NCBI GenBank assembly: GCA_964630225.1 | Contig: CAZVUK010000029.1 | Location: forward strand, 1-9,614 | Length of the DNA: 9,614 nucleotides | Source of the DNA: CAYZRY01 sp964630225 | GTDB taxonomy: Bacteria; Bacillota_I; Bacilli_A; RF39; UBA660 | Direction: 5' to 3' | In this document: one piece after another, positions 1 through 7,206 of the stretch | Numbering within the stretch: position 1 is the first letter of the stretch | How the letters are laid out: every line of letters begins with the position of its first letter | Position numbers and translations under genes: made by a program | Notes under the pieces: generated by a model | The model's input: only the letters and a program-made list of their open reading frames with translations | The model's database searches: none | What the model was told of the DNA's origin: nothing

Positions 1-137
1 AAGAAAGTTATGATGAAGTTTATTTAACAAGTATAAATATAACTCAAGATGATGCATCAGAATTTTTTTCTAAACAAGGAATATTTAAAAATTATAAAAA
101 AATAATTGAACCAATAAGGGTAGATATTTACATATAA
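1..137 (+). CDS. C-terminal end of an unidentified protein (5' partial)
   Basis: An open frame enters from the left edge (first full codon at base 3) and stops at TAA 135-137, giving 45 residues that end in RVDIYI. Downstream coding frames are on the same strand and AT-rich codon use is similar, so a real gene tail is likely. The fragment has an amphipathic look (FFSKQGIFKNYKK) that vaguely recalls the C-terminal end of an acetyltransferase-type fold, but this is too little to assign a family. No strong terminator lies directly behind it. A 7-bp hairpin (158-174, AATTCCT/AGGAATT) follows without a long U-run, so read-through to the terminator at 240-281 is possible. Confidence 0.55.
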   Translation, partial: ESYDEVYLTSINITQDDASEFFSKQGIFKNYKKIIEPIRVDIYI

Positions 138-148
138 TATAGTATAAT
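121..148 (+). promoter_or_regulatory. Possible sigma-A type promoter at the end of the upstream gene
   Basis: A perfect -10 hexamer TATAAT lies at 143-148, with TAGATA (4 of 6 to consensus) at 121-126 and a 16-nt spacer. A second TATAAT at 133-138 has no convincing -35. Transcription would begin near base 155 and run into the terminator at 240-281. The region is very AT-rich, so a chance TATAAT is a real possibility. Confidence 0.4.
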
Positions 149-154
149 ATTATT

Positions 155-281
155 AATAATTCCTCTTAGGAATTTATATAACTTTTACTCCCTTCCATGA
201 TTCCCGCACAAGCTGTCATAAAAGAAAGAGTGTAAAAAGAAGATTAGGATAGCTAGTTTATAGTCTATCTTAATCTTTTTT
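155..281 (+). ncRNA. Candidate small structured RNA ending in an intrinsic terminator
   Basis: No credible ORF lies between 138 and 378. The segment between the candidate promoter and the terminator folds by eye into three elements. The first is a 7-bp hairpin (158-164 with 168-174). The second is a long-range helix, CTTTT 182-186 with AAAAG 235-239 and ACTC 187-190 with GAGT 228-231, capped by ATGA 197-200 pairing with TCAT 216-219. The third is the terminator hairpin. I do not recognise it as 6S, SRP RNA, tmRNA or a known riboswitch. The kinase gene downstream has its own promoter after this terminator, so the segment is either a free-standing small RNA, the 3' UTR of the upstream gene, or an attenuator. 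Its existence as a transcript is inferred. Confidence 0.35.
240..281 (+). terminator. Strong Rho-independent terminator
   Basis: A 13-bp stem is formed by AAGATTAGGATAG (240-252) and CTATCTTAATCTT (265-277), with one G-U pair. The loop contains a small 3-bp inner pairing (253-255 with 261-263). A run of six T ends at 281. It separates the upstream gene or candidate small RNA from the kinase operon. Confidence 0.85.
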
Positions 282-331
282 ACTTAAAATAAAAAAAATT
301 GTAAAAAATGAAGTAAAATGGGCGAAAAAGC

Positions 332-360
332 TTGGAAGAAAAATATTATTTTGCTATACT
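332..360 (+). promoter_or_regulatory. Promoter of the kinase-Smr-surface protein operon
   Basis: TTGGAA (332-337) and TATACT (355-360) are separated by exactly 17 nt, and TGC directly before the -10 makes it an extended -10 promoter. The expected start of transcription, near 366-368, lies almost on the Shine-Dalgarno sequence, so the leader would be only about 12 nt. It is the only promoter I can see before the four-gene unit that ends at 7154. Confidence 0.7.
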
Positions 361-378
361 AATACTAAGGTGATTAAG

Positions 379-1284
379 ATGAGGATAATATGTGTTGGGC
401 AATCTGCCTATGACATTACGTTACCACTCGATCATTATCCAGTAGAGAATAAAAAGATTAGGGTTCCATCGAGAGTTGAGTGTGGGGGAGGCAGTGCTTC
501 TAACTGTGCTTATTTACTTGCAAAATGGGGCATGGAAACATACTTTGCTGGCGTGGTTGGTGATGATTACTATGGTAAGAAAATAACTGAGGAGTTCGAA
601 GCAATTGGTGTGAATACTAAGTATTTACATGTCGATAAGAATTTGCAAACGACTTCCAGTTATATCATAGCCAATACAGCAGCAGGAACAAGGACGATTC
701 TGACTGATAGACATCCAGAAATTATGATGGATGATGTAAATATCGAAGAGAGCTTCGATATCATGTTGCTAGATGGCTACGAATTTGATTTTGCCAAACA
801 GTTAATCGAAAAGAATCCCAACGCCATCAAAATACTCGATGCTGGTTCGATAAAGGAAAAGACGATAGAACTTTGTCATATGGTTGACTACATAGTTTGT
901 TCTAAAGACTTTGCCGAAGAGTATACAAAAAAGAAAGTTAACTACAAAGATATGCAATCATTAATTGAAATACACGAAGACCTACAAAGAGCTTTTGATA
1001 AGAAGATTGTTATCACACTCGAAGATAAGGGAAGTTTCACTTACGATGAGGGTTATAAATTAGCTCCTTCGATCAAAGTGGTTGCTGTAGATTCGACCGG
1101 AGCAGGAGATATCTATCATGGTAGTTTCACCTATGGTATTGCCAAAGGTTTCCCCCTAGAAAAGACACTTCTGATGAGCAATATAGCTGGAGCTATATCG
1201 GTTGAACACATAGGTGGAAGATTTTCGATACCGAGCCTCGAAGAAGTAGAGGCGAAGTATAATGAACATATTGTATCGAACTAA
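379..1284 (+). CDS. PfkB/ribokinase-family carbohydrate kinase
   Basis: This protein of 301 residues has the usual length for the PfkB (ribokinase-like) family, cytosolic enzymes that transfer phosphate from ATP to a sugar or nucleoside. Visible signatures are the N-terminal glycine-rich motif GGGSASN (about residues 36-42), the following GVVGDDYYG segment, and the C-terminal ATP/anion-hole motif DSTGAGD at 238-244, whose last Asp (D244) is the expected catalytic base. The substrate cannot be told from the sequence. I chose ATG 379 over the GTG at 370 because AAGGTGAT (367-374) is a good Shine-Dalgarno match correctly spaced for 379, whereas the GTG lies inside it. It is the first gene of the operon and overlaps the Smr gene by 23 nt. 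Nothing links it functionally to the surface protein two genes on. Confidence 0.9.
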   Translation: MRIICVGQSAYDITLPLDHYPVENKKIRVPSRVECGGGSASNCAYLLAKWGMETYFAGVVGDDYYGKKITEEFEAIGVNTKYLHVDKNLQTTSSYIIANTAAGTRTILTDRHPEIMMDDVNIEESFDIMLLDGYEFDFAKQLIEKNPNAIKILDAGSIKEKTIELCHMVDYIVCSKDFAEEYTKKKVNYKDMQSLIEIHEDLQRAFDKKIVITLEDKGSFTYDEGYKLAPSIKVVAVDSTGAGDIYHGSFTYGIAKGFPLEKTLLMSNIAGAISVEHIGGRFSIPSLEEVEAKYNEHIVSN

Positions 1285-1570
1285 TATGCCTCATTTAGAC
1301 CTCCACGGAGAGACGGCTGTCATGGCCAGAATATTGACCTTAGAGTTTGTAGTTGATAATTACAAACTTGGAAATAAAGAACTTGCTATAATACACGGGA
1401 TAGGTAAAGGAATATTAAAAAAGGAAGTGCATAATGTGCTAAGAGAGAGCAAAATTGTTCTGGAGTTTGGACTTGATAATTTCAACAGTGGTTGTACCTT
1501 GGTGAAAGTTGACATTAATAAGGCGCTATGTTATAATACACAGCGTGAAAGTGAAGGGGGAATATTGTAA
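1262..1570 (+). CDS. Stand-alone Smr-domain protein
   Basis: The 102-residue product is essentially one Smr (small MutS-related) domain. LDLHG is at residues 12-16, IIHGIGKG at 43-50 and the closing GCTLV strand at 77-81, which are the hallmark motifs of the fold. In the wider family this domain sits at the C-terminus of MutS2 or alone, and it binds or cleaves nucleic acid. Proposed roles include rescue of collided ribosomes and processing of DNA junctions. No MutS2 ATPase part is present. The start at 1262 is supported by GAGG at 1249-1252 (9-nt spacing). ATG 1286, just after the kinase stop codon, lacks its own Shine-Dalgarno site but could be used by re-initiation and would still keep the whole domain. 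The stop codon overlaps the next ATG by one base (TAATG). Confidence 0.85.
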   Translation: MNILYRTNMPHLDLHGETAVMARILTLEFVVDNYKLGNKELAIIHGIGKGILKKEVHNVLRESKIVLEFGLDNFNSGCTLVKVDINKALCYNTQRESEGGIL

Positions 1571-3939
1571 TGTATTCTGAATATGAAGAGAGAAGAAGAT
1601 ACCCGATAAGAGACTTTCTTATCAAGTTAGTACTGATAATTATATTTGTACTATTATTGCTTTGGCTACTTCCAACACCAAAAGTAAATTTGAAAGGATT
1701 GACTGGTCGTATATTCAATGCGAACATTCAAACGATGAAAGAAGCTGCCCTGCCGTATTTTACGACAGAGAGACTTCCACAAAAGATCGATGAATCAAAG
1801 AAGTTGACACTTCAGCAGATGATAGATATGAAGTTGTTATTGCCGTTTACCGATAAAAATGGTGACACCTGCGATACGGAGAAGTCATATGTATTATTGA
1901 CTAAGAAGAGCGATGAATATATCCTCAAAGTTAATTTGAAATGTAAGGGTGAAGAAGATTACATATTAGTATATGTAGGATGTTACTCTTATTGTGAGTC
2001 AGAGATTTGTGAAAAAGAAGTCGAAGATAAGACTCCAGTAGCTACAAAACCATCGTACAAGAAACCGACGACGGTAATTAAAACAGTCATCTCAGGACCT
2101 TCTTGCGAACTACAAGTTAGTGGAGGCAACCTAGGAAATAACGGTTGGTATCTTGGGGATGTAAATATCTCCTTCAAACACAAGACAACTACTACGGCTA
2201 ATGCCAAGATAACAGAGTTTGGATTAAGTCCAAACGCAACAGTCACATATAATGGACTATCTAACTATACAGTTAATCAAGACGGAACCGTTAAGATTTA
2301 TGGATATGTTAAAGATTCAAATGGAAAAACAGCAATCTGTAGTATCAGTGTAAAACGTGATACGGTTGCTCCGACTTGTACTGTATCAGTACTAAGTGGA
2401 ATCAAAAATGTCTATGGTAACTACGTAAGTGATGTAGCAGTAGGGCTAACAAGCAGTACCGATGCAACAAGCGGTGTCGAAAGATACGGTATGGGATTTG
2501 CTTCGACTCCTGATTACAATAGTAGAAAACAATTAGTATTAAAAACAAATGGTACATACACAGCATACGGTTATGTAAAAGACTTTGCCGGACATGTGCA
2601 AAAGTGTAGTGTTCCAGTTAAAATTACAAAAGATGAAACAAAACCGATCATATCAGTACCAAGCTGTACTATGGAAGTTAAACAAGGAACACTTGGACAA
2701 GATAACTGGTATGTAAGTAATGTAACGGTTGGATTTAAAACGGCAGGAAGCACAAATGGTGCAAGAATAGTTAAATACGGAATCGGAACTAGTGAAGTTT
2801 ACAACCAAGCACTAACCTCAGTAGTAACTAGCGAAGGACATTCAACTCTTAAGGGTTATGTCCAAGATTCAAACGGATATAAAGCAGTATGTGCAATCGT
2901 TGTTAAGAAAGATAGTGTTAAACCAAACTGTTCACTAGCTGTTCAAAGCGGTACATACAATTCAAACGGATACTATACGAGTGCAGTAACTATCGGATTT
3001 AGATCTAGATACGATGCAACAAGTGGTGTTCGTGATTACGGAATAGGTAAAGAAATCAATTACAACAAAGGAAACACATATACAATTGCAAATGACGGAA
3101 CTCATCTAACCTTTGGATTTATCAGAGATGTAGCGGGTAACGTTAACCTATGTTCAATCAAAATTATTAAGAAGTCAGTTGCTTACGAATATCAGTACAG
3201 CAAGTACTTAGCAACAGTATATGGTAACTGGTCAGGATGGACTGAAAAAGAATACACCCTAGCTAACAAACCAGTCTTTAAAAAGACCGATACTGAAGAA
3301 GTCGTAGATTTAGGACCTAGAACAACTACAACATACAAATATAGCGTAGGTTCTCCAGTTCTTGCTACAACTAATAAATATTACAAAACAATTACTCAAA
3401 AATATTGTGAAGGATTTAATTATTACCAGACATCTACATCGACTACGACGACAGGTGGACAAACATATGCAGTTAGAACAAGTGCAGATACATGGACATA
3501 CGTCGGACTAGTAAGACTTTCAAATCCACCAACCGATACACTATCTACTAAGTATGTGTTCGTCGGAATGGATTGGAGTACATGTAATGACTGTCTAGTC
3601 ACTCCTTACACAACGTGGAAGAAATATACACGACAAGTTGGAACAGTAAATACTGTCACAAGCGGTGGAACAACCGAAGTATCAGTTAATATAAATGGTG
3701 TCATAACTAAATGTAGTAATCTAGTAACTAAAAACATCGACTTATATCTACAAGAACAGACAATCGTAGGATACACGACCGTTAGAACACCAGAAACCGT
3801 AACTAAATATTATTACCAATTACGCACAAGACCGATTGTAAGAAGTGCATACACCGATTACAAATGGAGCGTATATAACGATACTAACTTGCTAAATCAG
3901 GGTTATAAATTAACCGGAAATAAGCGTACGGTTGGATAG
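1570..3939 (+). CDS. Membrane-anchored cysteine-rich surface protein with four Ig-like repeats
   Basis: The 789-residue protein is not recognised by name. A basic N-terminus (RRR at 8-10) is followed by one strongly hydrophobic helix (about 17-35), so the rest is probably outside the cell. Residues 50-147 form a small domain with five cysteines (C101, C125, C138, C142, C147). Its layout (helix, a KLTLQQMIDMKLL-type segment, DK-G-C, then a strand ending in LKC) recalls the post-helix domain of pilin-like proteins in low-GC bacteria, though it lacks a prepilin GFTLIE signal. Residues 176-536 hold four beta-rich repeats of about 90 residues (separate entry). Residues 540-789 form a Tyr/Thr/Trp-rich region with WSGW at 554-557, a CNDC pair (C672, C675), C613 and C715. 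There is no LPXTG or lipobox. Translation starts at the ATG overlapping the Smr stop, with GAAGGGGGA upstream. A role in adhesion or envelope structure is inference. Confidence 0.8.
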   Translation: MYSEYEERRRYPIRDFLIKLVLIIIFVLLLLWLLPTPKVNLKGLTGRIFNANIQTMKEAALPYFTTERLPQKIDESKKLTLQQMIDMKLLLPFTDKNGDTCDTEKSYVLLTKKSDEYILKVNLKCKGEEDYILVYVGCYSYCESEICEKEVEDKTPVATKPSYKKPTTVIKTVISGPSCELQVSGGNLGNNGWYLGDVNISFKHKTTTTANAKITEFGLSPNATVTYNGLSNYTVNQDGTVKIYGYVKDSNGKTAICSISVKRDTVAPTCTVSVLSGIKNVYGNYVSDVAVGLTSSTDATSGVERYGMGFASTPDYNSRKQLVLKTNGTYTAYGYVKDFAGHVQKCSVPVKITKDETKPIISVPSCTMEVKQGTLGQDNWYVSNVTVGFKTAGSTNGARIVKYGIGTSEVYNQALTSVVTSEGHSTLKGYVQDSNGYKAVCAIVVKKDSVKPNCSLAVQSGTYNSNGYYTSAVTIGFRSRYDATSGVRDYGIGKEINYNKGNTYTIANDGTHLTFGFIRDVAGNVNLCSIKIIKKSVAYEYQYSKYLATVYGNWSGWTEKEYTLANKPVFKKTDTEEVVDLGPRTTTTYKYSVGSPVLATTNKYYKTITQKYCEGFNYYQTSTSTTTTGGQTYAVRTSADTWTYVGLVRLSNPPTDTLSTKYVFVGMDWSTCNDCLVTPYTTWKKYTRQVGTVNTVTSGGTTEVSVNINGVITKCSNLVTKNIDLYLQEQTIVGYTTVRTPETVTKYYYQLRTRPIVRSAYTDYKWSVYNDTNLLNQGYKLTGNKRTVG
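2095..3177 (+). repeat. Four tandem protein repeats in an A-B-A'-B' order
   Basis: Approximate residues of the 1570-3939 product are: repeat 1, 176-268; repeat 2, 268-354; repeat 3, 364-452; repeat 4, 452-536. All share a PxC-like start, a Y/W plus V-x-V/I strand, a YG or FG turn, a G-Y/F-V-x-D-(S/F/V)-(N/A)-G strand and a terminal cysteine. Repeats 1 and 3 resemble each other most (PSC, G-x-LG, WY, DSNG). Repeats 2 and 4 resemble each other most (DATSGV, YG-x-G, D-x-AG, V-x-x-CS). The cysteines are spaced 78, 76, 75 and 74 residues apart (C179-C257, C270-C346, C366-C441, C454-C528), as expected for one disulfide per unit. DNA identity remains locally, for example GATGCAACAAG at both 2461 and 3013. 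Confidence 0.8.
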
Positions 3940-3950
3940 GAGTATAGAAT

Positions 3951-6900
3951 ATGGAAAACGAATTATTTAAAATATTTTTAATAGGAACACATGAGTCTCA
4001 TGACTATGCAGATTACGAAGGGAAAACCTATTTTGGTACATTAATCCGTAAGGATAATGAGTTAACACCACAGATCCTTAGTGATGCAGCGCTTACTGAG
4101 GCAATCTTTGAAGGGCAAGAAATCACATTTCAAAATTACTTGGTCCAATCAAAAAAGAATCTCCTTCATTTAGAAGAAGAGAATCAAGCCGCTTTTGATT
4201 ATTTGCAATCAGAGTTCCCAGAACAAAACATAAGAGAAGAGTTTGCAAAAATGCGTGGTCAACTTGCCAACTTAAGAGAAGCTGAAAGAACGCGTATGGA
4301 TAGAATCACGTTAATTCCTACTCCTGAAGAAGAAGTTGAAATTACGCCTACGCCAGTTATTCCTGTTTCAGAAAGTGATATTGACTATGAAGCAGCTAAC
4401 GACGAAGTTGAAAAGGACAAATTTGGTCGTGGAGCAGTTATTGCTGCCGGAGTTGTAGGAGCAGTTGTCGGTGCAGGATTGCATCACATGTTTACCCCGC
4501 AAATACCTAAAGAAACTAATATCAAACAAGATAATTATTCACAGACACTAGCTGAGCTTAACATGGATGTCAATCTAAATGAACTTAGTGTCGAAGAAGC
4601 AATTCAAAGAATAAGTAACCCAGATCAACGTAAATTTGCATCTCAAATTAATAAAACATTCCACCGATTTTATCAAGCTACTCATAGTGACAATAATTTC
4701 CGTTTGGAAGAAGATCAAGATGCATATCTTAATATGTTACCCTCTGAACTTGAAGCTATCACTTTAACCCTTAATGATTATTCTAAAATTTTAGGTGAAA
4801 AATATCCTGATTTCATTTCTGGATTTAACCAGACTGAAACAGAGATGAGAGCTAACTTCCTAAGTGGATGGCAAAAACTATCAGTTTACTACATGAATGC
4901 TACGCAGCCAAGTGGTATATCTGATCTTATCCATGATTCAGAAAATAAAGCATTCTTCGAAGAGATGGAAAATCGCGTTCTTAAGTTTAACGCTAATCCG
5001 ACTCAAGAAAATGCTACCGATGTTTGGCGTAATGTATATTACAACTACATCATTGCTGGATCAACAGGTAACTATCAAAACTCAAGTGGTCAAGAATCAG
5101 TTAGAGCTAACGTAGCAACCCTTGCTTACTCAGCCCCATATGGAATAGCTATGTCGCATCGAAACGTACCAGAAATGTTCATTGTAAACTTAGATAATGC
5201 AGCCGAAAAAGCAAGCGCAAATGTCGGTGAAGCATTCTTACAAAGTGGTACAGAATTCTTACCAGTGCTTGATAAACTTACCAACGAATTTAATCAAAAT
5301 GTTATCGAAAATGAAGATACAAATAAAGATTACAATCCAATGGATTTTGGAAACATCTCTATCAATGAAGGTGTTAACCAAAGAGGACTTTGTGCTGATG
5401 TATTTACACACATAAGTGCTGTTACTAGAGATATGTCAGAGTATAGAAATAATAATTCTATTGCTTTAAATCAAGCTAGAAACACATCTAAAGCAATTTT
5501 AATCGATTCTCTAAGACAAGCTGGAGAATTGGGATTAGCTGCTGAATTAAACGATGCTAACGTCGTTGATGAAGCACTACTTAACAAGATTTCTACTTCG
5601 AAAGAAGCTAGAACAGCAGTAGAACAATATCGTCAAAGTATGGATAAACATGGTAAAGATGTTGTTACATACTCAGATGTTTCACAAAGAATGACAAACG
5701 AAGCTTACAAATATCTAGTTAATAAACCAGCTAGTTCAATTACTAAAGATGATGCGATTCAAACTTCTGAAGCTGAAGCGATGGTCATAATGACAAACAA
5801 TCGTTTTAAAAACGTTGTTAAAGAAATAGATCTTACAGACTCTAAAGTAGTCGCAGAAACGCCAGTTGTTGTTGCTCCGGTAGTTACTGAGCAAAAAACT
5901 GAAACAAAGCAAGTTGAAAAAGCAGATTTGCCAGTTCATTTACAAGAAGAAGCAACTAAACAGGAAAATGAAATCGTCGCAGAAATTGCTAAAGATAACA
6001 CTCCTGGTAGAGCGCAAGAAGATGCAGTAGATTATGCAAATTCTACAAGATATGATGCTAAAGCTGAGTTAGCTAAATATATTCCTAACTCAAATCTAAA
6101 CTATTACAGTTCACAAAGATATTTAGCAGCGTATACGGGAAGACAGATTGATGTAAACAGTGATTCACAAATTCAACAAGCTGTCGGTGAAGACTTAAGT
6201 ACATATCTAAATAGTTTAAGTGCTAAAGAACAAGCAGGACTTCAATCACTATATGGTGATGGATGGCGTGCTCAAATATCTGACACATACAAATCTAACT
6301 GGATGAACGAACTTAGCTCTATTACAAGCCGTGCTTACAATGATGGGCTTGTCCATGGTGAAGAATTAAGAAAAGCAAATGATGCTGCTCTTGAAGAAGC
6401 ACAAAAGAAAGTCGACGAGCTTAATGCTAATGCTCAAAAGACTGAAGAAACAACGACTGAAAAAGCACCTACAACAGATGCTGAAGCACCAAAAGAAGTA
6501 CCAAAAGAAACTGAAACTAAAGAAGAGGTAACTCCTCCGGCTGAAAATACTCAGCCTCCGGTTAAGGAAGAAGAGGTAGTTGTTCCTCAAATAGTTGAAG
6601 AGAACAAAACAGGTGATCCAAACATCGATATCAAAGTCGAAGAAGGAGAAGTAGTGATTGAACCGTCTCCAGGTAAAACTGGACCAGAGGTTATCGAAAA
6701 ACCGATCGACCAAACTCCAGCTCCAGCACCACAAGAAGTTACGGTTCCTAGTGTTCCAGCTACTGAAGCAGAACAAAAAGGCGTAACACAAGAGCAGGGA
6801 GGAGCAGCTATTACTGAAGATGATCAAGCGGCAATCGACGCGATGAAAGCAGCTCAAGAAGCAGCTCAAGCAGTAGCTGAACCAACAACTGAAGTAAGTC

Positions 6901-7127
6901 AACCGGTAACTCCAATCGTTACTCCAGCACCAGAGGTAACACAACCAACCGCTAAACCTACTTTAAATTTTGTTCCAGTTGATGAGAATTTTGCAGAGCA
7001 AAAAACAACTCCAGCTGAAACGGTTGCACCTACGCAACCAACCGCTCCGGCAATTACTGATGATTATTTAGATTTATCAGAAATTGAAGCGGCAGTTGAA
7101 GAAGTAGAACCTGTTAAGGTAAGATAA
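3951..7127 (+). CDS. Large uncharacterised protein with one hydrophobic segment and a Pro/Glu/Thr-rich tail
   Basis: The 1058-residue protein is not recognised. Visible parts in order: a soluble, acidic, helical N-terminal region (1-120); a Pro/Glu/Thr linker (121-145); a short Gly/Ala/Val segment at 161-177 that could cross the membrane once, with a small-residue spacing (GVVGAVVGAG) typical of helix-helix packing; a long, mostly helical region (190-635); a second linker (636-660); another helical region (685-830); a low-complexity Pro/Glu/Thr/Ala tail (831-1035); and an acidic end with DDYLDLSEIE. There is only one cysteine (C481), in contrast to the upstream gene. Topology is unclear because charges on both sides of the hydrophobic segment are mixed. 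AGGAG at 3938-3942 sits 8 nt before the ATG, and only 11 nt separate it from the upstream stop, so the two are probably translated from one mRNA. A partner or scaffold role with the surface protein is inference. Confidence 0.8.
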   Translation: MENELFKIFLIGTHESHDYADYEGKTYFGTLIRKDNELTPQILSDAALTEAIFEGQEITFQNYLVQSKKNLLHLEEENQAAFDYLQSEFPEQNIREEFAKMRGQLANLREAERTRMDRITLIPTPEEEVEITPTPVIPVSESDIDYEAANDEVEKDKFGRGAVIAAGVVGAVVGAGLHHMFTPQIPKETNIKQDNYSQTLAELNMDVNLNELSVEEAIQRISNPDQRKFASQINKTFHRFYQATHSDNNFRLEEDQDAYLNMLPSELEAITLTLNDYSKILGEKYPDFISGFNQTETEMRANFLSGWQKLSVYYMNATQPSGISDLIHDSENKAFFEEMENRVLKFNANPTQENATDVWRNVYYNYIIAGSTGNYQNSSGQESVRANVATLAYSAPYGIAMSHRNVPEMFIVNLDNAAEKASANVGEAFLQSGTEFLPVLDKLTNEFNQNVIENEDTNKDYNPMDFGNISINEGVNQRGLCADVFTHISAVTRDMSEYRNNNSIALNQARNTSKAILIDSLRQAGELGLAAELNDANVVDEALLNKISTSKEARTAVEQYRQSMDKHGKDVVTYSDVSQRMTNEAYKYLVNKPASSITKDDAIQTSEAEAMVIMTNNRFKNVVKEIDLTDSKVVAETPVVVAPVVTEQKTETKQVEKADLPVHLQEEATKQENEIVAEIAKDNTPGRAQEDAVDYANSTRYDAKAELAKYIPNSNLNYYSSQRYLAAYTGRQIDVNSDSQIQQAVGEDLSTYLNSLSAKEQAGLQSLYGDGWRAQISDTYKSNWMNELSSITSRAYNDGLVHGEELRKANDAALEEAQKKVDELNANAQKTEETTTEKAPTTDAEAPKEVPKETETKEEVTPPAENTQPPVKEEEVVVPQIVEENKTGDPNIDIKVEEGEVVIEPSPGKTGPEVIEKPIDQTPAPAPQEVTVPSVPATEAEQKGVTQEQGGAAITEDDQAAIDAMKAAQEAAQAVAEPTTEVSQPVTPIVTPAPEVTQPTAKPTLNFVPVDENFAEQKTTPAETVAPTQPTAPAITDDYLDLSEIEAAVEEVEPVKVR

Positions 7128-7130
7128 TTA

Positions 7131-7154
7131 AAAGCAGAAAACTCTGCTTTTTTT
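7131..7154 (+). terminator. Intrinsic terminator closing the four-gene operon
   Basis: A perfect 8-bp stem is made by AAAGCAGA (7131-7138) and TCTGCTTT (7143-7150), with the loop AAAC and a T-run from 7148 to 7154. It begins 4 nt after the stop codon of the large protein. Confidence 0.9.
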
Positions 7155-7158
7155 ATTG

Positions 7159-7187
7159 TTGTAATAATAGTTTATAAATGATAAAAT
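7159..7187 (+). promoter_or_regulatory. Promoter of the thioredoxin-like gene
   Basis: TTGTAA (7159-7164) and TAAAAT (7182-7187) are 17 nt apart, with TGA just before the -10 (extended -10 type). Transcription would begin near 7194, right at the AGGAGG Shine-Dalgarno site (7195-7200), leaving a leader of about 13 nt. Confidence 0.65.
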
Positions 7188-7206
7188 ATTTGATAGGAGG
7201 TAAATT

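Noticed and set aside
155..281. 6S RNA, SRP RNA or tmRNA in the first intergenic region
   Set aside because: The length is too short for 6S, and the conserved SRP loop and tmRNA acceptor sequences are not visible on either strand.
370..372. GTG start for the PfkB kinase
   Set aside because: It lies inside the AAGGTGAT ribosome-binding sequence. ATG 379 is correctly spaced from it.
1515..2753. Minus-strand open frames at 1515-1727, 1989-2246 and 2571-2753
   Set aside because: All are short, lack Shine-Dalgarno sites and lie opposite well-supported coding sequence.
1570..3939. LPXTG sortase substrate or lipoprotein
   Set aside because: No LPXTG-type motif occurs near the C-terminus, and no lipobox cysteine follows the N-terminal helix.
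4897..5415. Two 72-codon plus-strand frames inside the large protein gene
   Set aside because: They are out of frame with a gene whose start, length and codon use are convincing, and they have no ribosome site.
6366..6944. Long open frame on the minus strand (192 codons)
   Set aside because: It lies antisense to the Glu/Ala/Thr/Pro-rich tail of the large protein. Its product is an implausible Cys/Phe/Ser/Trp-rich string with no start signal, as expected for a shadow of biased codons.
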